From: Oikopleura dioica
Taxonomy: Eukaryota > Chordata > Appendicularia > Copelata > Oikopleuridae
NCBI GenBank assembly: GCA_907165135.1
Contig: OU015566.1
Span: 8,478,157-8,542,156, forward strand
Direction of reading: 5' to 3'
Length of the DNA: 64,000 bases
Positions 22,601 through 32,511 of the stretch are shown in pieces; the first letter of the stretch is position 1, and each line of letters opens with the position of its first letter. The notes beneath the pieces are model-generated. The model had not been told where the DNA came from, ran no database searches, and saw only the letters and a program-made list of their open reading frames with translations. Position numbers and translations under genes: made by a program.

Positions 22601-25600
22601 GTTTCAGCCCCGTTCCTTGATTTTTAAATTTAAGGGGCTTGACGGCCCTTCGGGCCGTTTCAGCCCCGTTCCTTGATTTTAAATTTAAGGGGCTTGACGG
22701 CCCTTCGGGCCGTTTCAGCCCCGTTCCTTGATTTTTAAATTTAAGGGGCTTGACGGCCCTTCGGGCCGTTTCAGCCCCGTTCCTTGATTTTTAAATTTAA
22801 GGGCTTGACGGCCCTTCGGGCCGTTTCAGCCCCGTTCCTTGATTTTTAAATTTAAGGGGCTTGACGGCCCTTCGGGCCGTTTCAGCCCCGTTCCTTGATT
22901 TTTAAATTTAAGGGGCTTGACGGCCCTTCGGGCCGTTTCAGCCCCGTTCCTTGATTTTAAATTTAAGGGCTTGACGGCCCTTCGGGCCGTTTCAGCCCCG
23001 TTCCTTGATTTTTAAATTTAAGGGGCTTGACGGCCCTTCGGGCCGTTTCAGCCCCGTTCCTTGATTTTTAAATTTAAGGGGCTTGACGGCCCTTCGGGCC
23101 GTTTCAGCCCCGTTCCTTGATTTTTAAATTTAAGGGGCTTGACGGCCCTTCGGGCCGTTTCAGCCCCGTTCCTTGATTTTTAAATTTAAGGGGCTTGACG
23201 GCCCTTCGGGCCGTTTCAGCCCCGTTCCTTGATTTTTAAATTTAAGGGCTTGACGGCCCTTCGGGCCGTTTCAGCCCCGTTCCTTGATTTTTAAATTTAA
23301 GGGGCTTGACGGCCCTTCGGGCCGTTTCAGCCCCGTTCCTTGATTTTTAAATTTAAGGGGCTTGACGGCCCTTCGGGCCGTTTCAGCCCCGTTCCTTGAT
23401 TTTTAAATTTAAGGGCTTGACGGCCCTTCGGGCCGTTTCAGCCCCGTTCCTTGATTTTTAAATTTAAGGGCTTGACGGCCCTTCGGGCCGTTTCAGCCCC
23501 GTTCCTTGATTTTTAAATTTAAGGGGCTTGACGGCCCTTCGGGCCGTTTCAGCCCCGTTCCTTGATTTTTAAATTTAAGGGGCTTGACGGCCCTTCGGGC
23601 CGTTTCAGCCCCGTTCCTTGATTTTTAAATTTAAGGGGCTTGACGGCCCTTCGGGCCGTTTCAGCCCCGTTCCTTGATTTTTAAATTTAAGGGGCTTGAC
23701 ATAAGCGTGGGACTCTGAGGTGATCAATCTCAGTTATGTCCCCAACCCCACCCTCACCCATATGGTATAAAAATATAAATTATTCAAGTTTTTTGCTTAC
23801 TTATGGTTCCAAATTTAATTTTCCAAAATTTTATTTTGAAAATTTTTTTATTTTTTTCTTGATTATGACATCAGAAATATGTCCACAAAAATAAACTAAC
23901 CTTCTTCTTTCTAGACTCATGAATTCTTTCTTCTTTTCTTCTTCCATGAGAAACTCTCACGGAGGTCCTCCGGGTCCTCCACCCGAAATTCAGAGAAGTC
24001 CGACTTTGGCAGCCGATTTCGGCATGATAATGCCATCTCTAAAATTTTTAACCCCCTTACTGCACAATTTGGACCCTTGGCTACATTTTCCGCCCTAAAG
24101 CTTTACAGTAGCATTACTGTGGCCGGAGGAGTTAGCGTCCCCAATAAGCACCTTTTTGTGCAATATAAAAACACTGTCTATTCGTTTCTTTCTCATTATT
24201 GTCTTCTTCCACGGGGAATGAATGTTCTGACCAGTGATTTCTGGAGCTCTCGTTTTTGCCCAGCTCTTGTATTGCTTCAGCACAGGCGGAGAGCATTCTA
24301 GGCGTGGTAGGTCATATTTTTAATTTTAAAAGGCAAGTGATAGGTGAACGCGGACTCTGGAGATTTCGACATACTAATTGACTCCTAATTAATCTCTTTA
24401 TATGCTCTTTGGTGGTCCTCTCTGATACATTTCCTATCGCTCATTTGCGCAAAATAAATATTCTCAAAGTCGACCATCGCTTACCTTTTACTTTTTCGTC
24501 TTGGCATTTTTGACGCCAAATTGTGTTGTCGTCAGCGAGTTGCCGCCAAGTACGGCATGTTTGCGCCGCAGAAACAAGGTCTTTTGGCTCTAGATTCGAG
24601 AGCACATGAAGGGCAAGCTCGGGCGGAAGGAGGGAGATGAAATCTCGTTGGAAGCGCGGTTCGATTACTGAAAACATGATCGAGGAAACATTCTCTATTT
24701 CTTGACATCTAAAATAGCCGGTCTCTCTTATATATATGATTATAAGCCAATTACCAAAAGTTCATATAATATATAAGTACTCATATAATTATACTGATTA
24801 AGTTATAAAGAGAACTTAAATTTTTGGTTCATCGGAGCTTGAACTTACCATCTCGCATAAAACGAATATTCTTAGGAGAAGAAACGTCGATCAACCTTTC
24901 AAGGGCGATTTGTTGTTCCTCTTCGGAAAAAGTGCTGTAAGCCTGAAGCCAACTGTCGATCCGATCCATCTTGGCTTCTGGCTTCTTTGCCGCCCAGTCC
25001 AAAGTCTTTTTGGGAGGGCATTTAGGTTTTCTACGAAGAAATGGCTTATTTTTCTCAAAGAATTAGCATGGTACTTACAGCTTTGGTCTTGAATGTTGCT
25101 TTTGCTTCGCTCATTTTCATTTTCCTGCGGCGAACTCGTCTGCTCGAGTAAAGGCTTCTTGGCATCAGGCAATTTGGGTGGCGAGTCGCGAGAAAAGGCA
25201 AGCTTCCTCTTTCGGAAACTGTCAGGGGTTGTTGATACACCGGAAGAAATGCTCTTTGCATTGGGGGTGATGTTATTTTTTGGAGAAGAAGAAAGCGACG
25301 CTCTTTTCCGCGTCGACATTGTCGAGGATGAGGTATTCATTGGCTCTGCTGGTGGCGGGGATGCTTTACTAGTGCTGGGGATGTCGTGGGGATGTTTGGG
25401 TGATGTGGAGGCCTCATTTTTCGGCGATAGGTCGAGATTTCCAGACGATGAGCTGCTCCCTTGACGCAGCGAAGAAAGTCCGAATGATTCTAGTCTGCTG
25501 CTCACTCTCTCCTTCATTTTTGAAAGGGGTGATCTAAAAATAGTTTGAATTTATGTTAACAACTGTCTAACGAAACCAAGTTGTATGCATGTTTTTACGA

Positions 25601-25872
25601 TAGTTTAGATCACGAGACACTTACTAGATTCTAATCCCTTCGAAGGTCATGTGATTTTACTCTTACTCATCGAAGAAATAAAATGACTGCTCAAAAAATC
25701 AGAAATTTCATTCAAATTTCATAGTTCAAATTTTTGGGGTCAACAAGCGCGTGACGCTAATTGGCTGGTAATTTTCATACCTCCGGGGAATTTTGCTTGG
25801 GCGACTCCGATTTCTGGTTGACTTGGCAGCCTCATCCTTGACTGTGGGCTTCTTTTCGCGCTTCTGTCGCAT
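19633..25872 (-). CDS. FBXW7: F-box/WD40 protein FBXW7 (Cdc4/archipelago), SCF ubiquitin ligase substrate receptor
   Basis: Exons: 25872-25781, 25533-25079, about 25045-24851, about 24674-24485, 24297-24175, 20964-20840, 20800-20723, 20676-20395, 20352-20230, 20180-20104, 20060-19999, 19952-19633. Basic Ser/Pro-rich N-terminus; a [13 protein letters not shown] dimerisation segment; F-box with [24 protein letters not shown] linker; then WD repeats ending [13 protein letters not shown], which match vertebrate FBXW7 closely. WD repeats bind phosphodegrons while the F-box binds SKP1. The WD-side introns are 39-49 bp. The junction from 25079 to 25045 is off by one base (phase 1 to phase 2), perhaps a one-base sequence error; MDRIDSWLQ in the next exon could also be an alternative start. 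The fifth intron (20965-24174) is a transposon-like insertion (separate entry). Confidence 0.93.
20969..24178. mobile_element. 3.2-kb terminal-inverted-repeat element forming an FBXW7 intron
   Basis: The ends read GACAGTG...CACTGTC and are flanked by a 3-bp direct repeat TAT (20966-20968 and 24179-24181). Imperfect inverted repeats extend about 135 bp inward and share TTGGGGACGCTAACTCCTCC. Inside lie about 260 bp of unique DNA, a 2.3-kb minisatellite and about 340 bp more. No transposase is seen, so it is non-autonomous. It interrupts codons that are contiguous in other FBXW7 proteins. Confidence 0.85.
21369..23700. repeat. Minisatellite, about 42 copies of a 55-56-bp hairpin unit
   Basis: The unit contains GGGCCGTTTCAGCCCCGTTC, a TTTTTAAATTTAAGG block and GGCTTGACGGCCCTTC. 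Variation is limited to G3/G4 and T4/T5 run length. Each unit folds: ACGGCCC-TTC-GGGCCGT is a perfect 7-bp hairpin that extends through GGGGCT/AGCCCC, and TTAAATTTAA is palindromic. The array lies inside the FBXW7 intron element. Confidence 0.95.
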
Positions 25873-26216
25873 TATTTATCAAGCTCGGAATTTCAAAAAA
25901 AAAAGGACGAGGAAAAGAAAAGTATTCAAGAAATAGTCCGCTTCATCTCTAAAAATATGCTGTTGAAGAGGTGGTTTAAATTAAATAAGATTTTGACGAA
26001 GTTGGGTGATTCGGTAAAAGATTGTGAGTTGATGATCACTGATCAAGCAGGAGAAATCAAAGAAGTTGGATTGATCTAGATTTTGAGAATTTGGTCGTTT
26101 TTGGAAATTTGCGCGTGTCATCGTTTTTGCACAGAATTATGATTAGCAAAGAAAGAAAACAAAGAGGACTACGGAGGGTACGAGTGACGAAAGAAATGCA
26201 GATAGTAATTGAACAT
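25873..26216. other. Gap between ACBP stop and FBXW7 start
   Basis: Holds the 3' UTR of ACBP and the 5' region of FBXW7, both on the minus strand. No further exon, RNA gene or clear TATA element recognised. Confidence 0.5.
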
Positions 26217-26689
26217 TTAGGCCAGTCCGTATTTGCCCTTAAGAGTTTCGACGGTATCGACGTATTCTTTCTCCGCGTCGGCGGTGGACTTGCCCTTTAG
26301 CGCGTTCCAGGCGTCCCACTTTGCCTTGCCAGAGAAGTCCATCATACCTGGGCGGGAAGTGTTGCAATCACCAATGGTAGCTTGCTAAAAAGGAATTTTG
26401 GTCGCCTCTCTCTTGGGTTCTAATTTCGTAGTTCGATTATGCGGCATAAAATTTATGCCGAGTTCTTCGAAGAAATCAGCGTGTAGAAGCAACCCCATCA
26501 GGGTGCCGGCGTGTTCTTTTTGCTAACCTGCTGACCTCGCAAAAGAAAAATATCCCGCTTGACCTGCCTATATAAACACCTAAAAAAAAATACCTTGAAG
26601 AGGGAGTAGAGTTTCAAGAGTTCGTCATTAGCCGGCTTTGCCTTGAGGTTCTTTGCTTCTTCGGCAGCTTTGTTGAAGGCGTCGGACAT
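26217..26689 (-). CDS. ACBP/DBI-like: Acyl-CoA-binding protein (87 aa)
   Basis: Two exons, 26689-26594 and 26384-26217, joined in phase 0 across a 209-bp GT-AG intron. Full length for the family: begins [19 protein letters not shown], keeps [29 protein letters not shown] and the KGK...A..EY.D.VE.LK.KYG C-terminal pattern. The family binds long-chain acyl-CoA in the cytosol in a four-helix bundle; the Tyr and Lys acyl-CoA contact residues are present. An AG acceptor (TTTCAG) lies 11 bp before the ATG, suitable for spliced-leader addition. Confidence 0.95.
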
Positions 26690-27035
26690 TTTTATCAGGT
26701 CTGAAATAAGTTTGTTTGAGAAAGCGTTTTTTTGTTACAAAAATAATTTAAATATAAAAATAATAAGGAATGCTTTGATTTTGTCGCATGCTGCGGGTAT
26801 AGTACGAGGAATGAGGGGATTCGTGATTCGAAGCTTTGATTCGTTTAGATAGTGAAAAGACTACGGCTACTACTTTAGTGAAGCGTGTAAGGAAAATATG
26901 GCACGTGCTGAATTAGTAACGCGTGGGATTCCAGCGTTTTCTTGAACGTTGCAATAAGCTGTACTAGTACGAGAATGAAACAATAGAAAATGAAAAAAAA
27001 CTTGAACAGGGAATTTTGAAAGTGGGGAACTGAGT
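26690..27035. other. Gap between coiled-coil gene 3' end and ACBP
   Basis: 346 bp with no recognised exon or RNA gene; contains the ACBP upstream region including the TTTCAG acceptor near 26700. Confidence 0.5.
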
Positions 27036-30000
27036 TTATAAACGATTTTCACGAAGAGCTGCGATGGCGTTGGCATGGCGGACTTGATCTTCGCGGAAAC
27101 TCAAGTCCATTTCTCGCTAGAAAAATGTAGATTTAAATTCTCTCCCTAACCCCATCCGTTTTCTACCTGGCGAAGATCAAGAGTAGTGTCATGGATATTT
27201 TTCAAAAAGTTCTGGTATTGATGCTGACTTTTCTGGTGGTTCTCTTCTTGGACTTCTTTTAATAACTCTGTGACATTTTTCCAATCATCTTGAACAGAAT
27301 ACATCATTTCTTTCATCGACGTAAGGCTCTTCTCTGAGCTGATGGAAGTTTTGGCTGTAAAGACGCGTTCCTGGACGTGGATTTGGCGATTTGCCGAGTC
27401 TAAATCTCGCGATAGTGCTTCGTATTTGTGGAGGAGAATTTCACAACGCTTCGAAAGACTTTCGTTTTGGACAATAAGCGGAGCAACCCGAGCTCTTTCG
27501 TCTGCGGTCTTTTGGCGTTCTTGTTCCGCAGTAATAACAAGACGTTCTTTTTCTTGCATAAGAGATTTGATGGTCCCATGAGCCATCGAGAGCTTTTCCT
27601 CTTCTTTTTTCGCGTCAATTTGAGCTTGAAGCATTTGCATTTCCATGCCTTTGAGAACTTGGTCGAAGTTCGCTTGAGTGGAGGCAATGATTCTCTCGTG
27701 ATCAACCCTGCTCAAGGATTTGGCACAATCGCGCCCAATTTTTTCGTTTTCAAATTTGATCAGCTCCATTCTGTACTCAAGATCTCTCTTTTCTCTTTCC
27801 ACCTCGAGCAACTCCTCTTCCTTCTCAGTTTTGACTTTGGCAAGATCCATCTTGGCAGTGAAAACTTCCTTCGTCATCGATTCATTCTTGGCTTCAAGGC
27901 TCTTGACCTCGCCCGCGAAGAAGAGATTATCTCTTTTTAGGTCAGCCGAGGCGAGCTGTAAATTTTGGATATCTTCATTTAGCGTGTTGATCTGCGTATC
28001 TTTTTTGGCGATCAGAGTTGTTAGGCGGGAGTTTTCTTTTTGCAAGTTGTTGATTACTAGAATAGCGGGTTTTAAAAAGAGGTAAGGCATTAAGTGAGAC
28101 CTTGTTGAAGCTGATCCACGGCTGGATCGACCTGTTTCGCAAGTAATATGTCGAGAGAAGACTGTCGTCTCGATGGCACAGTACTTATTTTGGAAGAAAC
28201 AGAAGGTTCATCTGAGACAGCCGAAGGAACCGAAGCAAATGATGGCACTGAAGTTGTTGTATCGATAGTTGTTGGCTTCTTCTTCTTTGGTGAACGAGTT
28301 TTTGCCTGAGGTTCATTCTGAGAGTTATCTGGAGGAGCAGCTTGATAAACGGATTCAATTGTTGGTTCGACTTGAACCTGAACTGGGGGTTCTTCAATTC
28401 TAGGAGGTTTTCCTTTGAGTGGGATACGGACTTTTCATGTAAAAGTGACTTTTTATGTAAAATTGAAAATTAGGCCATTTCATGTAAAAGTACATTTCAT
28501 GAAAATTTCAGATTTACATGAAAACGCCTTTTACATAAAAAGTCCTTTTTTTCAATTTTACATGAAACGGCCGAAAAAACTTAAAAAACTTACGAAATAT
28601 ATAATCAATAAATCGTCAAAACTAAGATGAGCCGCTCATGTGTTTGTCGAGTTGGAATCATTTTTTCGGAGCAATGCTCATCTACTCGTCTAAATTAGAC
28701 TCTAATGCTGCATCTAGGCCATTTTTTGGCTTTCTAGCGGTCAATTTAGGCGCGATAATTTTTAAAGCTAGCAACGGAAACGGAGTTGATTCGAAAAGCA
28801 AAGTACTGGCTGAAAAACGCCAAATACGCGAACAAGCAAGTGACTTTTAAAGTAGCTTTGAACTTAATCTGCTAACTACCGTTCGGTTTGGGCTGCAGAT
28901 TTGGCTTGGGGAAGCTCAAGAAAAATCTCATCTTTCCTCAGTGAATTGAAAGTAATTGAAAAAGCTATCTTTGAAAATTTGATTAGGACTGGAGTAAGCT
29001 GAAATAGGAGACATCTGAGACATGAGCTGGCGTATTTTGAATGAGGATAGATTTAGGAGAGTCTTCGTTAGAATTACATGAAATGGTCGATTTTTTAAAA
29101 GAAAAAGAGCCTTTTCATGTTAATTTTAAGGTTTTTTTTCAAAATTACATAAAATGTTCGATTTTTTATCAAAAACCAGTCTTTTCATGTAAATTTCAAG
29201 TTTTGTTCAGTTGGAATAAAATAATAAAAAACACTCTTTCTGCTTCTTTTTCTTCTGGTTCTATTGCGAATTCCTCGAATTTCTAAAACTAATTATCCCA
29301 CAACTTTCATATAAAATCAAAAAAATGTCAAGAAGACCAAGTCACGCTTTTGAACCCTTTTTCAAGGGGCAGCTCTCGTTTTGCCCATAATCCCGGTTCG
29401 CCCACATCCCGTTCTTTCTTTTGTGATTAGGGTTAGGGGGCACTGAAGGTAACCCTAAGTAACCCTAGACTAAACCCGAGCATTTTAAGACGAAGCCCTG
29501 TGGTCAACGTCACTTAGATTTGAGTGCATTTTTAAAGAATCAATCAACAAAATTCGGGTAAGGGTCAGGGTTCGGTCTTCTTTGAGGACTCCTGGGTATT
29601 GAACCCGAGCGTCACTTCTGAGGGCGTATTCCGGGTCTACTATTAAGGGGGTCCCCAACGATTTTTCCGAAATTGGCCATTTTCGACCGGCGCTCACGCC
29701 GACACAGACTTATATTTTTCAAAAATTTTTTCACTTACAAGTAGGGCAAACCTAGATCTAGTGAAGCATGTCTCAGATTTTTTTAAATTCAACCACATCT
29801 CGCGCAACGGCGCCGAGAAGGAGAGCATCTCGCAGAAAATCGCGTTTTTGGCAATTTAATTGGCTGAGATTACTCCAAAAATTTAGGTTACAAAATTTTT
29901 TTTCTTGCTGTTTCTTTAAGCTTTAACACTTATCTAGTGAAGCGTCTATCAGTTTTTTCTATTTCCAAAAAATCTGTACCGTCGCTGTACCGCGCTCGTC

Positions 30001-31890
30001 GCCTGGGAACTTGTGCAACGCCGACGCCGTCGATTTTCTGAGGTGACGCGGAAAGTTAAAAGAGGTGCAAGAAAAAAGAGTTCACTTTTTTTCGTGACAG
30101 AAAAGGCTTGATTTTTGTCACCAAAAAGAGAGTGCACACACTCAAAATGAAACGGCGGTATGTAACAAAGACAATCAAAAAATGTACGATTTCGGAAATT
30201 TCAACCATGTGAATTGCCCTCTGGGCATAACCCAAACCCATAATTTCGGGCATTTTCAGAAAGCTGAGCTCATAGCCTTTCTAAAAATGTGCCATGTGCG
30301 ACCCCTAGACAACTATAAAAAAGGGTTGATTTTTCAATTTTTATGAAGATGAAGCAAAATTGGTAACTTCAAGGTCGATTTTAGACACTTTTTTCTACAA
30401 AAATCGAAAAAAGCTAGAGACCTTTTTTGCAGCTTTTTGCACGAGGAATTCAGATCTGAAGAGAAAAAAAATCTAATTCGCATAATCGAAAAAAATCGAA
30501 AATTTCAAAAAAGCCATATTTTGGCTTCTCAGCGTGCCCGGAAGTACAACTTATCATAAAAACTTGTTCGGACCACTTCTTGGCCAATAATTTATTAATA
30601 ATTTTATTAATAATTTTTTATTATTAATTTTAAAAATTTATTGGCAATAAACATCTGAAATTTTGGCAAAATTGGGACTTTTTCGTCATTTTTCGTCGAA
30701 AAGTCCAATTTTCAAATGCGGTTTTGAGGGTGAAGGAGTCGAGATAGACTTGGGCAAAACAGGCGCTGCCTTTTCAAAGCGACAAAAATGAACGCTTTTT
30801 TATGCATTACTAATGCAGCATTAGTCGGAATGTTCGATGGTTGATCCCGACCCTTATCGACCCCGGCAAGGCTGTTTTATAGCCTACCCGGTACAGGTAG
30901 GCCCTACCGAGTATTTCAAGCATTTGCCCCGAGAAAATCAAAATTCGCCATAACACAAACTTCAACTTTTATGCTACCTACACTGGGATTTGCTTTTAGG
31001 AACTTGACTCGACACTTTTTTATTTTAATTTTGATATTAAACCGCTCTTTATTAGCTTTTTTATTAATTTAATCACAACCAATTAATATTTGAAAATAAA
31101 CTCGCAATAATCAAAGAAAAATTTTTTTTTCAAAGTTTTTTCCGCCATTTTATGTAAAATTGAAAAACAGGACTTTTATGTAAAAGGCGTTTTCATGTAA
31201 ATCTGAAATTTTCATGAAATGTACTTTTACATGAAATGGCTTAATTTTCAATTTTACATAAAAAGTCACTTTTACATGAAAAGTCCGTATCCCTCCTTTG
31301 AGTTTTTTCTTCTTCTTCTTTCCATGTCTTAATTTAGTTGTAAAATGAACTTCCAAGGAAGTGGATTTTTTCACCTTGTAGTCTCTAACTCTTCTATCAC
31401 ATCGTCAAAGCTGTCTCTTGAGACAGACCTGGAACCACACTGCCCCGCCGACGGCTGCGGAACTCCGGTTCGTCCGCGCTCGTCCCCAGGCAACGAGTAT
31501 GTGTCCAATTCATTTCCGTGCGCGTCCGTATCACTGAATGGAACTCATAGTTTGATTTCACGCCAAAGATAAACTTGATATCTTTCGACATCAGCTAATT
31601 TTGATTATTTCTATGAGAATCTAATAATTTTGGAGCGCCTTTTTCCGGAGAAGGAACAAACAGTCGAGTGTGTGTTCTTACGCTGACAAACGCGTCATTT
31701 GCAAAATTATCAAGGGGTCTCCGGGACTCTTCAGGGATACTCATAAGACACTGGGCCGAGATACAGTTGTTACTTACTTCAAAGTGACCATAGAATGCGC
31801 CCTTGCCAGCCCCTGCGTCGCCATCACCAGCGCCTGCACGGGGGACCTATGCCGCGCTTTTGACTTTTTCCTCCCAAATGGCCAGACCAT
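27036..31890 (-). CDS. Coiled-coil protein, family unknown (544 aa when a C-run indel is corrected)
   Basis: Exons: 31890-31778, 31728-31682, 31533-31375, 31327-31296, 28412-28101, 28056-27167, 27116-27036. Starts MVWPFGRKKSKARH, then a Gly-rich patch, an acidic segment with DSFDDVIEELE, a poly-Lys tract, a Ser/Pro linker and about 300 residues of heptad-rich coiled coil (28056-27167), ending LSFREDQVRHANAIAALREN. Organisation suggests a centrosomal, ciliary or vesicle-tethering scaffold, but I cannot assign a family. Two oddities: the first exon needs one more C in the C5 run near 31845 to stay in frame, and exons four and five meet only across a 2.9-kb transposon-like insertion with GA-AG borders. 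All other introns are 44-148-bp GT-AG and in phase. Confidence 0.7.
28421..31293. mobile_element. 2.9-kb terminal-inverted-repeat element forming a GA-AG intron
   Basis: Ends read GGGATACGGACTTTTCATGT and its reverse complement, with about 130 bp of near-identical inverted repeat. Flanked by a 10-bp direct repeat TCCTTTGAGT (28411-28420 and 31294-31303). No transposase-like frame; internal DNA is AT-rich with several CATGTAAAA motif repeats and a short TTAGGG/CCCTAA patch near 29430. It splits an exon of the coiled-coil gene; cutting at 28413/31295 restores that exon exactly with intron borders GA and AG. Confidence 0.88.
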
Positions 31891-32511
31891 GACTTTTCTA
31901 AACCTACTCCAGTCAACCAAAAGTCGCATTATTTATTTAACTTTATTTCACTTTATATAAATCACTAAGAAGTATCAAGGCAAAAGGAACAAAACTGAGC
32001 TTTTTTAGACAAGAATAATTCATTGATGTCATCATTTGTTGTTTCATAATTAGAGCGAATCTTTTGAAAAGAAATTTTTGTAGTCGAGTTTTGAAAACTC
32101 ATGTTTTTTCAAGTTATTTTTTGCGCTGCAACGATAAATAATGGTAAAGTACTGATAATAACAGTAGTAAGAAGTTGGAAGAAAAAGTAGAAAAGAGCGA
32201 AAAACCTCTTGAAAAGTTCGATAAGACGGTAGTTGATTGAAGGGAAATAGATCAATAACTTTAAAGGTCAATTATGATAAGAAGAAATAAACACTCACAG
32301 AAACATAATTTTCTCTTGCAGCAAGCGATAATAGTTATTAAACGGAATAGAAAATGAAGAGATAAGGATTCGAATTTTCGGGAACAAAACACTTTGATAA
32401 GAAACATAATTGGAATTTGAGTTATTTTTTTCGGTAAAGTTGGTCTGGTTGTATTCGTCTTTGCTTTTCTGTACCGAGATTTAGTACTATGATTGCTTGG
32501 AACTTTCTTGG
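31891..32511. other. Intergenic, nothing recognised
   Basis: 620 bp between the kinase 3' end and the coiled-coil gene start, both on the minus strand. AT-rich, no exon or RNA gene seen. Confidence 0.5.

Noticed and set aside
21369-23700. CRISPR-like array of direct repeats
   Set aside because: Units are contiguous 55-56-mers without unique spacers, in a eukaryotic intron with no cas genes; it is a minisatellite.
29400-29480. Telomere-like TTAGGG/CCCTAA patch
   Set aside because: Only two or three scattered copies in the interior of a transposon-like element; too short for an interstitial telomere.
31670-31960. 96-aa plus-strand open frame
   Set aside because: It is antisense to the first exons of the coiled-coil gene, whose frame is supported by splice phases.
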